14,792 nucleotides of DNA from an uncultured bacterium (GTDB lineage: Bacteria; Cyanobacteriota; Vampirovibrionia; Gastranaerophilales; Gastranaerophilaceae): positions 1 to 14,792 of the forward strand of contig USFB01000043.1 in the NCBI GenBank assembly GCA_900553895.1. Reading direction: 5' to 3'. Shown in pieces: positions 1-5,834 of this stretch (positions are counted from its first letter, which is position 1; every line of letters starts with the position of its first letter). The notes beneath the pieces were generated by a model, which ran no database searches, was not told the origin of the DNA, and saw only the letters and a list, made by a program, of their open reading frames with translations. The position numbers and the translations under genes are program-made.

Positions 1-1419
1 GTCCATATCGCCATCGTGGAGATGATGTCCTTAAAAGAGCAGCTGGCTGATCCGTACTATCTTTATCTGAAGAATTATGTGGTACGCAACTGTATGGAGC
101 ATGACTGTAATGTATCTTATCTTTTTGAGCAGTCTGGCAAATATCAGACACTGGAAAAGACCCCGCTTGACGGTATCCTGGCGATCGGCATTTTTTCAGA
201 CCAGCAGATTGCACAGTTGCTGGAGATCAGCCCGAACATCGTATTTGTGGATTCTTCCCCGGATGAACGCCGCTTTGATTCGGTTGTCTTAAACTTCCGT
301 CTCGGCGTAGAGCAGGCACTGGATTATCTGCTTTACAAGGGACACCGCAAGATTGGTTTCTTAGGTCCTGCCTATAAATTAGACCAGAAAAAACGCCCTG
401 CCCTGGAGGCAAGACGTCAGTATTTTATTGATTATATGAAAAATCTTCAAGAAGAATTTAACTTCGATGGCTTTAGAGTTGATCACATTGACCACATTGT
501 TGATGAAGTTTCTGAAAAAGACGGTGTTCCAATAAGTTACAGAGCGCCTAGAAAAGTTTTAGGAATGTTAAATTCTGCAATGAAAGAAAAAGTTCCATAT
601 TTCGCAACACTTGCAGAGTATATGCTTTGGGATAATTTTTACAAAGAATACCATGAAGATATGAATTTTGATGTACTTTGGGGAAATGATATTGTTTCAC
701 AAAGCTACAAAACTCCTGAAGCAATTGCAGAAGATAATTTGACATTGGCTAATTATAATTCAACTTCAAAAAAATTAACTCCGCTTTCTATTCTAAAAAC
801 ATACAACAACCAAGATGGCGAATTTGAGGCGATTGACAGATATCCTGCTCAGTTAGGTGAACAAGGGGCATTGTTTAAATGGTTCAAGTACAAATTTTTA
901 CCGGGGGGACGTAATGCTCAAAGACCTGTAATGTACATAGATGGTGATGAGTCATTCACAAAAACAGGTATGGAATCTGTTATAGGAAATGAAGTTTCTA
1001 TGCCAAGAGCAAAAGATTACGATTTCTTTGCAAAATTCGATGCAATTGACAGATTTGTAAAAAATTGTCCTGTAATTACTGATGGTGAAGCTCATATTAT
1101 AAGACAAGATGAAGATGGTTTTGTTGTATGGCAAATTCAAAAAGAAGGTTTGAAAAACTCAATTCTTGTTGTTGCAAATTATCAATCACCAACCGAAAAA
1201 TTCAGAGTTGAAGAAAATGGAAATTCTTGGACAGAAACGAGAGAAGGCAGAGAAGTCTTTGATAAAACAATTGAACTTTCTTGTGACTATTCAATCGTTT
1301 CAGAATTCAGATTTGATGGTACGGATTATATAGAAGAAAAATTCGTGGCAGCAACAAATTCGCTTTCTTTCGGAAAACTTATGCCTGCTGAATTTAAATT
1401 CTTTACTGTAATAAAGTAA
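1..1419 (+). CDS. Chimeric ORF: LacI-family sensor fragment joined to GH13-type glycosidase fragment
   Basis: The frame is open from base 1, so the 5' end is missing; the first ATG is at 16. Residues ~1-138 (from the ATG at 16) match the effector-binding core of LacI/GalR regulators: DGILAIG near 52-58, a FVDS strand near 77-80 and a GHRKIGFLG motif near 109-117. The HTH would lie upstream. From about residue 140 the protein changes to a clan GH-H (GH13/GH70-like) barrel. GFRVDHIDH holds the likely nucleophile D156, LAEYMLW the likely general acid E201, and YNNQDGEF the likely stabiliser D267 with Gln where His is usual. The barrel's N-terminal half, including conserved region I, is absent. 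G+C and codon usage drop sharply at the joint. I see two truncated genes; a functional fusion is very unlikely. Substrate is unknown, and GH13 membership is likely but not certain. Confidence 0.75.
   Translation, partial: VHIAIVEMMSLKEQLADPYYLYLKNYVVRNCMEHDCNVSYLFEQSGKYQTLEKTPLDGILAIGIFSDQQIAQLLEISPNIVFVDSSPDERRFDSVVLNFRLGVEQALDYLLYKGHRKIGFLGPAYKLDQKKRPALEARRQYFIDYMKNLQEEFNFDGFRVDHIDHIVDEVSEKDGVPISYRAPRKVLGMLNSAMKEKVPYFATLAEYMLWDNFYKEYHEDMNFDVLWGNDIVSQSYKTPEAIAEDNLTLANYNSTSKKLTPLSILKTYNNQDGEFEAIDRYPAQLGEQGALFKWFKYKFLPGGRNAQRPVMYIDGDESFTKTGMESVIGNEVSMPRAKDYDFFAKFDAIDRFVKNCPVITDGEAHIIRQDEDGFVVWQIQKEGLKNSILVVANYQSPTEKFRVEENGNSWTETREGREVFDKTIELSCDYSIVSEFRFDGTDYIEEKFVAATNSLSFGKLMPAEFKFFTVIK
425..445. 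other. Junction between two unrelated sequence sources
   Basis: To the left the sequence is close to 48% G+C (29 of the first 60 bases) and encodes LacI-family protein. To the right it is about 33% G+C (for example bases 661-720) and encodes a glycosidase. The changeover falls in the AT-rich tract around 429-442 encoding IDYMK. Both families could plausibly share such a short tract, as expected for a microhomology or k-mer join. Confidence 0.7.
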
Positions 1420-1439
1420 GATGAACATCAGCGCGAATT

Positions 1440-1474
1440 CCCTCTCCTTAGGGGAGGGTTAGGGTGGGGGCTTA
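1440..1474. repeat. Partial copy of G-rich palindromic repeat (G4-capable)
   Basis: This is the right half of the element found complete at 4967-5017, sharing CCCTCTCCTT, the G-rich run and the terminal GGGGGCTTA. The long left arm is lost; only an 8-bp hairpin (1440-1447 with 1451-1458, including one G-T pair) remains. The G runs at 1451-1454, 1456-1458, 1462-1464 and 1466-1470 fit a canonical four-tract quadruplex pattern. It lies 20 nt after the stop codon of the preceding ORF. Confidence 0.75.
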
Positions 1475-1526
1475 TTCCCACCGCCTAAAAAATAATTTAA
1501 AGGGCAAAAGCCCGCATGGAGTATAA

Positions 1527-1554
1527 TACGATTAAGTAAACTACGATTAAGTAA
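1527..1554. repeat. Two tandem copies of TACGATTAAGTAA
   Basis: The identical 13-mer lies at 1527-1539 and 1542-1554 (period 15), just after a TATAAT at 1522-1527. Nothing shows whether it is a protein-binding site or a neutral slippage product. Confidence 0.5.
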
Positions 1555-1565
1555 TATAGGGATTC

Positions 1566-1593
1566 GCCGAGTGAACACACTCGGCTTTATTTT
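1566..1593 (+). terminator. Rho-independent terminator upstream of uvrC
   Basis: GCCGAGTG (1566-1573) pairs perfectly with CACTCGGC (1578-1585) around an AACA loop, followed by TTTATTTT. It would end transcription of the upstream ORF and isolate uvrC. Confidence 0.85.
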
Positions 1594-1617
1594 GCAATTT
1601 TATTAATGTTGTATAAT
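1592..1617 (+). promoter_or_regulatory. uvrC promoter, probably giving a leaderless mRNA
   Basis: A perfect TATAAT (1612-1617) ends 7 nt before the uvrC ATG. Transcription should therefore start at or next to the A of ATG, and no Shine-Dalgarno is present. The -35 is poor: TTGCAA at 1592-1597 leaves a spacer of only 14 nt. Confidence 0.6.
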
Positions 1618-1624
1618 ATTAATT

Positions 1625-3295
1625 ATGAACGAAGCTTTATTGGAACAAATTAAACTCGTGCCGACTCAACCCGGATGCTACCTTTATTATGATAAAGAAG
1701 GTACTATTATTTATGTTGGAAAAGCGAAAAACTTAAAACGACGAGTTTACAGCTATTTTCATAAACAACATGAAAGTCCTAAAACAAATATTTTAGTTTC
1801 CCAAATTGAAAAATTAGAATATTTTATTACTGATTCTGAGGTAGAAGCTTTAATCTTAGAATCTCATTTAATTAAACAACATAAACCAAAATACAATATT
1901 CTTTTAAAAGATGACAAAAAATATCCTTATTTTTTAATCACTGACGAAGATTTTCCGCGAATTCAAGTTGTGCGCAAAAAAAATTTAAATCCGGATAAAG
2001 GCAGATTTTACGGACCTTATACTGATGTCGGCGCGATGTATGCTACGCTTGATTTTTTAAAAAGATTATTTCCTTTAAAGCAATGTAAAACGCCAAAATT
2101 TACAAACCGTCCTTGTCTTTATTATCACATCGGAAAATGTCTTGCACCTTGCCAAGGTAAAGTTACTCCTGAAGAGTACCAAAAACTTATTCAGCAGGTT
2201 GAGTTATTTTTGAGTGGCAAACAGTCTGAACTTTTGAAACAAATTCAAACTCAAATGCAGAAATACGCAGAGTCTGAACAGTTTGAAAAAGCTGCAAAAA
2301 TGCGTGACAGTTATTTGGATTTGCAAAAAACTTTGGAAAGACAAAAAGTTGTTTATGAAAATACTAAACTTAATGAAGATATTATTGCCGTAATTTATGA
2401 AGACGGAATTCTCGCAATCGTAATTATGATGATAAGAGAAGGTCGATTGATTGATAAAAAAGACTTTACTTATTTTGTAGATAATGTAGATAAAACAGAA
2501 TATTTTGAAACATTCTTTAGAGATTATTATACAAATTTAAAGTTAGAATTTCCTGATAGAATTATTTCAAAAGATTTGGAAGAAGTTGGTGAAAAAGAAC
2601 TTTATCAAGATTGGTTGAAAATCCTATCAGGCAAAAAAGTTACTATAAGTTATGGAAAAGGCAAGTATAAAGAACTTTACGAACTTGCACTTAAAAATGC
2701 AACAAACCTTTTAGAAAATGCAAAACTAAAAAAAATGGCACAAATCAGAGATGATTTTAATGAAGTTGGTTCATATTTGGCTGAAAAATTACAACTGACA
2801 AATTTCCCTAACCGTATTGAATGTTATGATATTTCGCATATTCAAGGTACAAACACTGTTGCTTCTATGGTTGTTTTTCAAAACGGTTTACCGAAAAAAA
2901 CTGCTTATAGAAAATTCAAAATCAAATCAACAGAAGGAAAGCCTGATGACTTTTTGTCTATGAAAGAAGTTCTTTCACGCAGACTTTCAAGATTAGGTGA
3001 ACCTAAGTGGGAAAAACCTGATTTGATTATTATTGATGGCGGAAAAGGTCAACTATCGAGTGTTATGCAAATCGTTGAAGAAATGGGAATAAAAGTTGGC
3101 GAAGGTGGCATTGACTTTGTATCACTTGCAAAACGTGAAGAAGAAGTGTTTTTGCCAAATCAAACCGACTCAATTTTACTACCGAGAGATTCTAATGCGC
3201 TCTATTTAATCCAGCGAATAAGAGATGAAGCGCACAGATTTGCAATTACTTTCCATAGAGATTTAAGATCTAAAAAGTTAAAAGCAGGGAAATGA
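1625..3295 (+). CDS. uvrC: UvrC, excinuclease ABC subunit C, lacking C-terminal HhH domain
   Basis: UvrC makes the dual incisions around DNA lesions loaded by UvrA/UvrB in nucleotide excision repair. The GIY-YIG nuclease is at residues ~12-95 (Y19, IYVG at 29-32, R40, E79). Four cysteines, C154, C164, C172 and C176, match the Fe-S cluster pattern reported for E. coli UvrC. The UvrB-interacting UVR motif is at ~205-240. The RNase H-like 5'-incision nuclease spans ~380-545, with D402 in YDISH, D471 in DGGKGQ and H537 in RDEAHRF as the expected catalytic residues. The protein stops at 556 aa, 13 residues after the FHR motif; family members are usually near 600 aa and end in a tandem helix-hairpin-helix domain. 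No other frame downstream encodes that domain. It is monocistronic, with a terminator before it and a minus-strand tRNA after it. Confidence 0.96.
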   Translation: MNEALLEQIKLVPTQPGCYLYYDKEGTIIYVGKAKNLKRRVYSYFHKQHESPKTNILVSQIEKLEYFITDSEVEALILESHLIKQHKPKYNILLKDDKKYPYFLITDEDFPRIQVVRKKNLNPDKGRFYGPYTDVGAMYATLDFLKRLFPLKQCKTPKFTNRPCLYYHIGKCLAPCQGKVTPEEYQKLIQQVELFLSGKQSELLKQIQTQMQKYAESEQFEKAAKMRDSYLDLQKTLERQKVVYENTKLNEDIIAVIYEDGILAIVIMMIREGRLIDKKDFTYFVDNVDKTEYFETFFRDYYTNLKLEFPDRIISKDLEEVGEKELYQDWLKILSGKKVTISYGKGKYKELYELALKNATNLLENAKLKKMAQIRDDFNEVGSYLAEKLQLTNFPNRIECYDISHIQGTNTVASMVVFQNGLPKKTAYRKFKIKSTEGKPDDFLSMKEVLSRRLSRLGEPKWEKPDLIIIDGGKGQLSSVMQIVEEMGIKVGEGGIDFVSLAKREEEVFLPNQTDSILLPRDSNALYLIQRIRDEAHRFAITFHRDLRSKKLKAGK

Positions 3296-3309
3296 TTAAG
3301 ATTTTGGAT

Positions 3310-3382
3310 TAAATACAACTGTCATGTTTTGCGATACACAAGAACACGACAAACTCTGCTTGTCGTGTGAAAGGTGTATTTA
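3310..3382. other. Two-level hairpin downstream of uvrC
   Basis: The inner stem ACACGACAA (3344-3352) pairs with TTGTCGTGT (3360-3368), 9 bp with a 7-nt loop. An outer stem TAAATAC (3310-3316) pairs with GTATTTA (3376-3382). The inner hairpin belongs to repeat unit A below. It could end uvrC transcription, but no U-tract follows on the plus strand. Confidence 0.5.
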
Positions 3383-3415
3383 GCGTCCCAATAATCAAAA
3401 AAAATGCGCCTGGAG
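3321..3415 (-). repeat. tRNA-Arg 3'-flank repeat, distal copy (unit A)
   Basis: This unit is homologous to 3537-3628: I count 36 matches in the first 51 aligned bases. It ends in the exact 17-mer AAAAAATGCGCCTGGAG, whose complement is the tRNA-Arg 3' end plus a T tract. On the minus strand it reads as an acceptor-stem 3' half, a run of eight T, then a hairpin. The hairpin pairs at 3344-3352/3360-3368 are replaced by other complementary pairs in unit B. Confidence 0.65.
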
Positions 3416-3536
3416 ACTCTGCCGAACAAAAGGTGACTAGCGACAGGTGAGCTGAGGCTGGAAAGTTTTACAATATGCGGTTAGCATAGCAGTAAAACTT
3501 GTAATTGCCGTTAAACGCGAATCTGTCAAGACAAAT
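3416..3536. other. Structured segment between the two tRNA-flank repeats; possible RNA gene
   Basis: There is no ORF of note here. A strong stem AAGTTTTAC (3463-3471) pairs with GTAAAACTT (3492-3500), topped by TATGC (3474-3478) with GCATA (3484-3488) and a GGTTA loop. Local G+C is higher than in nearby intergenic DNA. On the minus strand it leads into GGCAGAGTCTCCAGGCGCA plus T8, a tRNA-like 3' end. It did not match tmRNA, RNase P, 4.5S RNA, or any riboswitch core I know. It may be a decayed tRNA copy or an unrecognised small RNA. Confidence 0.35.
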
Positions 3537-3628
3537 GTCACGTTTTGTGAGAGGTAAGAACCCATCAAGCTTTGCTTGATGCGTGAGACGATTCCTCGTA
3601 TCCAAGCTTTTAAAAAATGCGCCTGGAG
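3537..3628 (-). repeat. tRNA-Arg 3'-flank repeat, proximal copy (unit B)
   Basis: This is the second copy of unit A, overlapping the true tRNA-Arg 3' end; the two 17-mers are 213 bp apart. Its hairpin CATCAAGC (3563-3570) pairs with GCTTGATG (3574-3581). Relative to unit A, a G-C pair is replaced by A-T and an A-T pair by T-A, so pairing is kept while sequence changes. Confidence 0.65.
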
Positions 3629-3693
3629 GGAGTCGAACCCACGGCAGACAAGGTTTAGGAAACCTCCGCTCTATCCTACTGAGCTACAAGCGC
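3618..3693 (-). tRNA. tRNA-Arg (anticodon CCU)
   Basis: The 76-nt cloverleaf starts at 3693. Acceptor GCGCTTG pairs with CAGGCGC (one G-T), with discriminator A at 3618. The D stem is GCTC/GAGC, and the anticodon stem GAGGT/ACCTT closes loop TTCCTAA. The anticodon is CCU (plus-strand AGG at 3657-3659), reading the codon AGG. The T arm has the GTTCGA loop closed by GGG/CCC pairs. CCA is not encoded; a T tract follows directly. Confidence 0.95.
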
Positions 3694-3701
3694 ATAATTT
3701 A

Positions 3702-3730
3702 AGTATACTCAATTTATATCACCTTGTAAA
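3702..3730 (-). promoter_or_regulatory. tRNA-Arg promoter
   Basis: On the minus strand, TTTACA (3730-3725), a 17-nt spacer and TATACT (3707-3702) lie 8 nt before the mature tRNA 5' end. Its -35 hexamer overlaps the -35 of the oppositely directed promoter at 3724-3752. Confidence 0.75.
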
Positions 3731-3752
3731 GCTTAAGTAAAAATGTTAGAAT
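3724..3752 (+). promoter_or_regulatory. Promoter of the CgeB-like gene (extended -10)
   Basis: TTGTAA (3724-3729), a 17-nt spacer and TGT-TAGAAT (-10 at 3747-3752, TG extension at 3744-3745). The ATG at 3762 is 9 nt past the -10, and the one at 3756 only 3 nt past it, so 3762 is the likelier start on a nearly leaderless mRNA. The -35 is shared with the minus-strand tRNA promoter. Confidence 0.65.
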
Positions 3753-3761
3753 GTAATGTGT

Positions 3762-4697
3762 ATGAAAAAAAATAAGATTTTAGCAATATTGCCAATTAGT
3801 ATAGGTGGTAGACTAACAACAAGTAGTATTATCGATGGTTTTAGACAAAACGGGTGCGTGGTCAGGGTTTTTGATGAATTATTTGATAAAAACCCTGATG
3901 ATTATTTGGATGATGATTATGATTTTATTGTCGGATATGATTTTTCAGGGCTTAAAATAAAAATTGATAATAATTTGCCTTGGCGTTCTTTGAATTATTT
4001 TTCAGACGATATAAGAAGTAAAGCTTCAGGACCTGAGTGGGAAAAGTATCTTCCTTATTTAGAAAATGATGATAATTATACTTTTTATTGGGACAAAGTT
4101 CTAACTGATTATGAAAATTTTAAGAACATAAACTACTTGCCTCATTTTGTAAATTTTGAGATTTACAAAGACATGGAGATTGAGCCTGAATTTGACGTTA
4201 TGTTCGCAGGCAGACTTGATACTGATTATCGCTTAAGTTTTTTTGAAGAACTTATCACAAAATTACCTGATTTGAAAATCGCGTGGTATGCAATAGACAG
4301 GCATTATGAGGATGCTAAAAAACGCGCAAAATACCCTGAATTAATTACTCTTTGTTATCAAGGATTTATTGACAACGAGAAAGATATGGCAAAAGCTATA
4401 AATAATGCAAAAATCGTTTTTAATATGAATTCTCAAGGAATTTCTTCACTTAATTACCGCACCTTTCAAACAGTTGCTTGTAAACGACTGATGCTGAGTG
4501 ATTATAGAGAAGAGCTGGCTTTATTTGACGGTCATATGCCTTTTTATGAAGATTTTTCCGATTTAGTATTCAAAATCGAAAGTTATTTAGAGGATAAAGA
4601 GGCTTATCAAAAAGTTGTTGAGAAGTGTTATGATGTCGCCAAAATGAGTCATAATTCTAAAGATTGTACAAGATATATGTTAAAAGTTGCGAATTAA
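3762..4697 (+). CDS. CgeB-like glycosyltransferase (GT-B type)
   Basis: The product is a 311-aa predicted cytoplasmic protein. An N-terminal Rossmann-like half begins KKNKILAILPISIGGR. The C-terminal half has a FDVMFAGRLD strand near residue 146, then NNAKIVFNMN and YRTFQTVACKRLMLSDYREEL near 235-255, followed by a FYEDFSDLVFKIESYLEDKE helix. This layout matches the glycosyl-transferases family 1-type C-terminal domain seen in CgeB/spore maturation-like proteins. Such enzymes use nucleotide sugars; donor and acceptor cannot be told here. I prefer the ATG at 3762 over 3756 from promoter spacing, and no Shine-Dalgarno is visible at either. The stop overlaps the end of a convergent small ORF. 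No polysaccharide cluster surrounds it. Confidence 0.75.
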   Translation: MKKNKILAILPISIGGRLTTSSIIDGFRQNGCVVRVFDELFDKNPDDYLDDDYDFIVGYDFSGLKIKIDNNLPWRSLNYFSDDIRSKASGPEWEKYLPYLENDDNYTFYWDKVLTDYENFKNINYLPHFVNFEIYKDMEIEPEFDVMFAGRLDTDYRLSFFEELITKLPDLKIAWYAIDRHYEDAKKRAKYPELITLCYQGFIDNEKDMAKAINNAKIVFNMNSQGISSLNYRTFQTVACKRLMLSDYREELALFDGHMPFYEDFSDLVFKIESYLEDKEAYQKVVEKCYDVAKMSHNSKDCTRYMLKVAN

Positions 4698-4852
4698 GAA
4701 TGTGAATTATTTTGTTCTGAGTATTTGTGTTCAGGTTCTTCCACCCAGACAATAACTATCGGCAAAGGCGGTGCTTCAAACGGGTTTGAAGTTGCTTTGT
4801 TATATTTATTGATTTTTCGATTTAACAATTTAAAAAAACTTTTTACTTTCAT
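4694..4852 (-). CDS. Small hypothetical protein, 52 aa
   Basis: An ATG at 4852 opens a 52-codon frame. The N-terminal third is basic (MKVKSFFKLLNRKINKYNK), followed by a proline-rich hydrophobic stretch (FEAPPLPIVIVWVEEPE) and a polar tail ending NNSHS. Composition is protein-like rather than random AT translation. Its stop overlaps the 3' end of the glycosyltransferase gene by 3 nt, tail to tail. No Shine-Dalgarno precedes it; a TATAAT lies only 1 nt upstream of the ATG, too close to serve this start. I do not recognise a family. Confidence 0.45.
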   Translation of the reverse strand: MKVKSFFKLLNRKINKYNKATSNPFEAPPLPIVIVWVEEPEHKYSEQNNSHS

Positions 4853-5040
4853 AATTATATAGTTACATCTTGTGGTTGATGTTTAATCAGAGAAAAGGAT
4901 TAATTTGTCTTTTCTTTATTAGTAATTTGGCATAGGTAAAATAGTTACTGAAAATATAAAAAAAGATAAGCCCCCACCCTAGCCCTCTCCTTGGGGGAGG
5001 GCTAGGGTGGGGGCTTATTACCTTTTGGCAAAAGTTTTTC
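4853..5040. other. Intergenic region upstream of pyrH
   Basis: This region holds the complete G-rich palindrome (4967-5017). It also has a weak hairpin AGAAAAG (4891-4897)/CTTTTCT (4909-4915) with an 11-nt loop, followed by TTATT. No further gene is visible. Confidence 0.5.
4967..5017. repeat. Complete 51-bp G-rich palindromic dispersed repeat
   Basis: The left arm 4967-4990 pairs with 4994-5017 as a 24-bp stem (one G-T) around a 3-nt loop. The outer 21 bp are perfect. The right arm carries G runs at 4993-4997, 4999-5001, 5005-5007 and 5009-5013, a quadruplex pattern. A truncated copy lies at 1440-1474. The layout resembles a REP-type intergenic element. It ends 23 bp before the pyrH -35 and might also act as a terminator or insulator. 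Confidence 0.8.
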
Positions 5041-5069
5041 TTTACAAATCCGAGTTTTTCATCTAGTAT
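5041..5069 (+). promoter_or_regulatory. pyrH operon promoter
   Basis: TTTACA (5041-5046), a 17-nt spacer and TAGTAT (5064-5069). The predicted start near 5076 leaves a ~14-nt leader carrying the AGAGAGG ribosome site. Confidence 0.6.
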
Positions 5070-5089
5070 AAACTAAAGAGAGGTAACTA

Positions 5090-5806
5090 ATGGGTACAAA
5101 ATATAAACGTGTGTTATTAAAGATTAGCGGTGAAGCACTGCTTGGAAATCAACAATTCGGCATTGACTACGAGCCAGTTGAAATGATTGCTAACGAAATT
5201 AAATCAATTTACGATAAAGGCGTTGAAGTAGCTGTTGTTGTTGGTGGCGGTAATATCTTTAGAGGAATGAAAAACAGTGCAAAACTCGGTATGGATCAAG
5301 CTTCAGGTGATTATGTGGGAATGCTTGCAACTGTTATGAACGCTGTTGCTTTGCAATGTGCTTTGAAAAAAATCGGCGTTGAATGTCGTGTTCAGACTGC
5401 AATTGCAATGAATCAAATCGCAGAACCTTATGTTCGTCATAGAGCAATCAGGCACTTGGAAAAAGGTAGAGTTGTTATTTTTGCGGCAGGAACAGGAAAC
5501 CCATTCTTTACAACTGATACAGCATCAGCATTAAGAGCATCTGAAATTGATGCAGAGGTTATGCTGATGGCTAAAAATGGTGTTGACGGTATTTATAACG
5601 ATGACCCTAAAACAAATCCAAATGCTAAGAAGATTGATAAAATGTCTTATAATGACATTCTTAAAAATGAATTAAAAGTTATGGATTCTTCTGCTTGTGC
5701 TTTATGTAAACAAAATCATATTCCAATAATTGTTTTTGATTTTAAAGCTCAAGGAAGTTTGGTAAAAATTATGGACGGCAAAGCCGTTGGAACGTACGTA
5801 AGTTAG
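5090..5806 (+). CDS. pyrH: UMP kinase
   Basis: This cytoplasmic enzyme phosphorylates UMP to UDP with ATP, a committed step in pyrimidine nucleotide supply. At 238 aa it has the normal length of the bacterial hexameric amino-acid-kinase-fold enzyme. LLKISGEAL is at residues 9-17, the glycine loop GGGNIFRG at 52-59, and TGNPFFTTDTAS at 135-146 is the substrate-binding region. The C-terminal nucleotide-binding part includes AKNGVDGIYNDDPK at 161-174. The start is supported by AGAGAGG about 6 nt upstream. It heads the pyrH-frr-cdsA-rnc run, and pyrH-frr pairing is widely conserved in bacteria. Confidence 0.97.
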   Translation: MGTKYKRVLLKISGEALLGNQQFGIDYEPVEMIANEIKSIYDKGVEVAVVVGGGNIFRGMKNSAKLGMDQASGDYVGMLATVMNAVALQCALKKIGVECRVQTAIAMNQIAEPYVRHRAIRHLEKGRVVIFAAGTGNPFFTTDTASALRASEIDAEVMLMAKNGVDGIYNDDPKTNPNAKKIDKMSYNDILKNELKVMDSSACALCKQNHIPIIVFDFKAQGSLVKIMDGKAVGTYVS

Positions 5807-5834
5807 TTAATTTTATATAATAAAGGAGAAAATT

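Noticed and set aside
3293..3330. Frameshift that hides the missing UvrC HhH domain
   Set aside because: The other two frames reach stops within a few codons and encode nothing like HhH.
3344..3368. Strong uvrC terminator
   Set aside because: The stem is good but no U-tract follows on the plus strand; it is explained by the tRNA-flank repeat.
3300..3610. tmRNA, RNase P RNA, 4.5S RNA or a known riboswitch
   Set aside because: None of their conserved core sequences is present on either strand.
3618..3693. Possible group I intron in tRNA-Arg(CCU), a known insertion site in other bacteria
   Set aside because: The tRNA is continuous, with an intact anticodon arm; the extra structured DNA lies downstream, not inside.
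4891..4920. Terminator after the small minus-strand gene or glycosyltransferase
   Set aside because: A 7-bp, mostly A-T stem with an 11-nt loop and a broken T tract is too weak to call.
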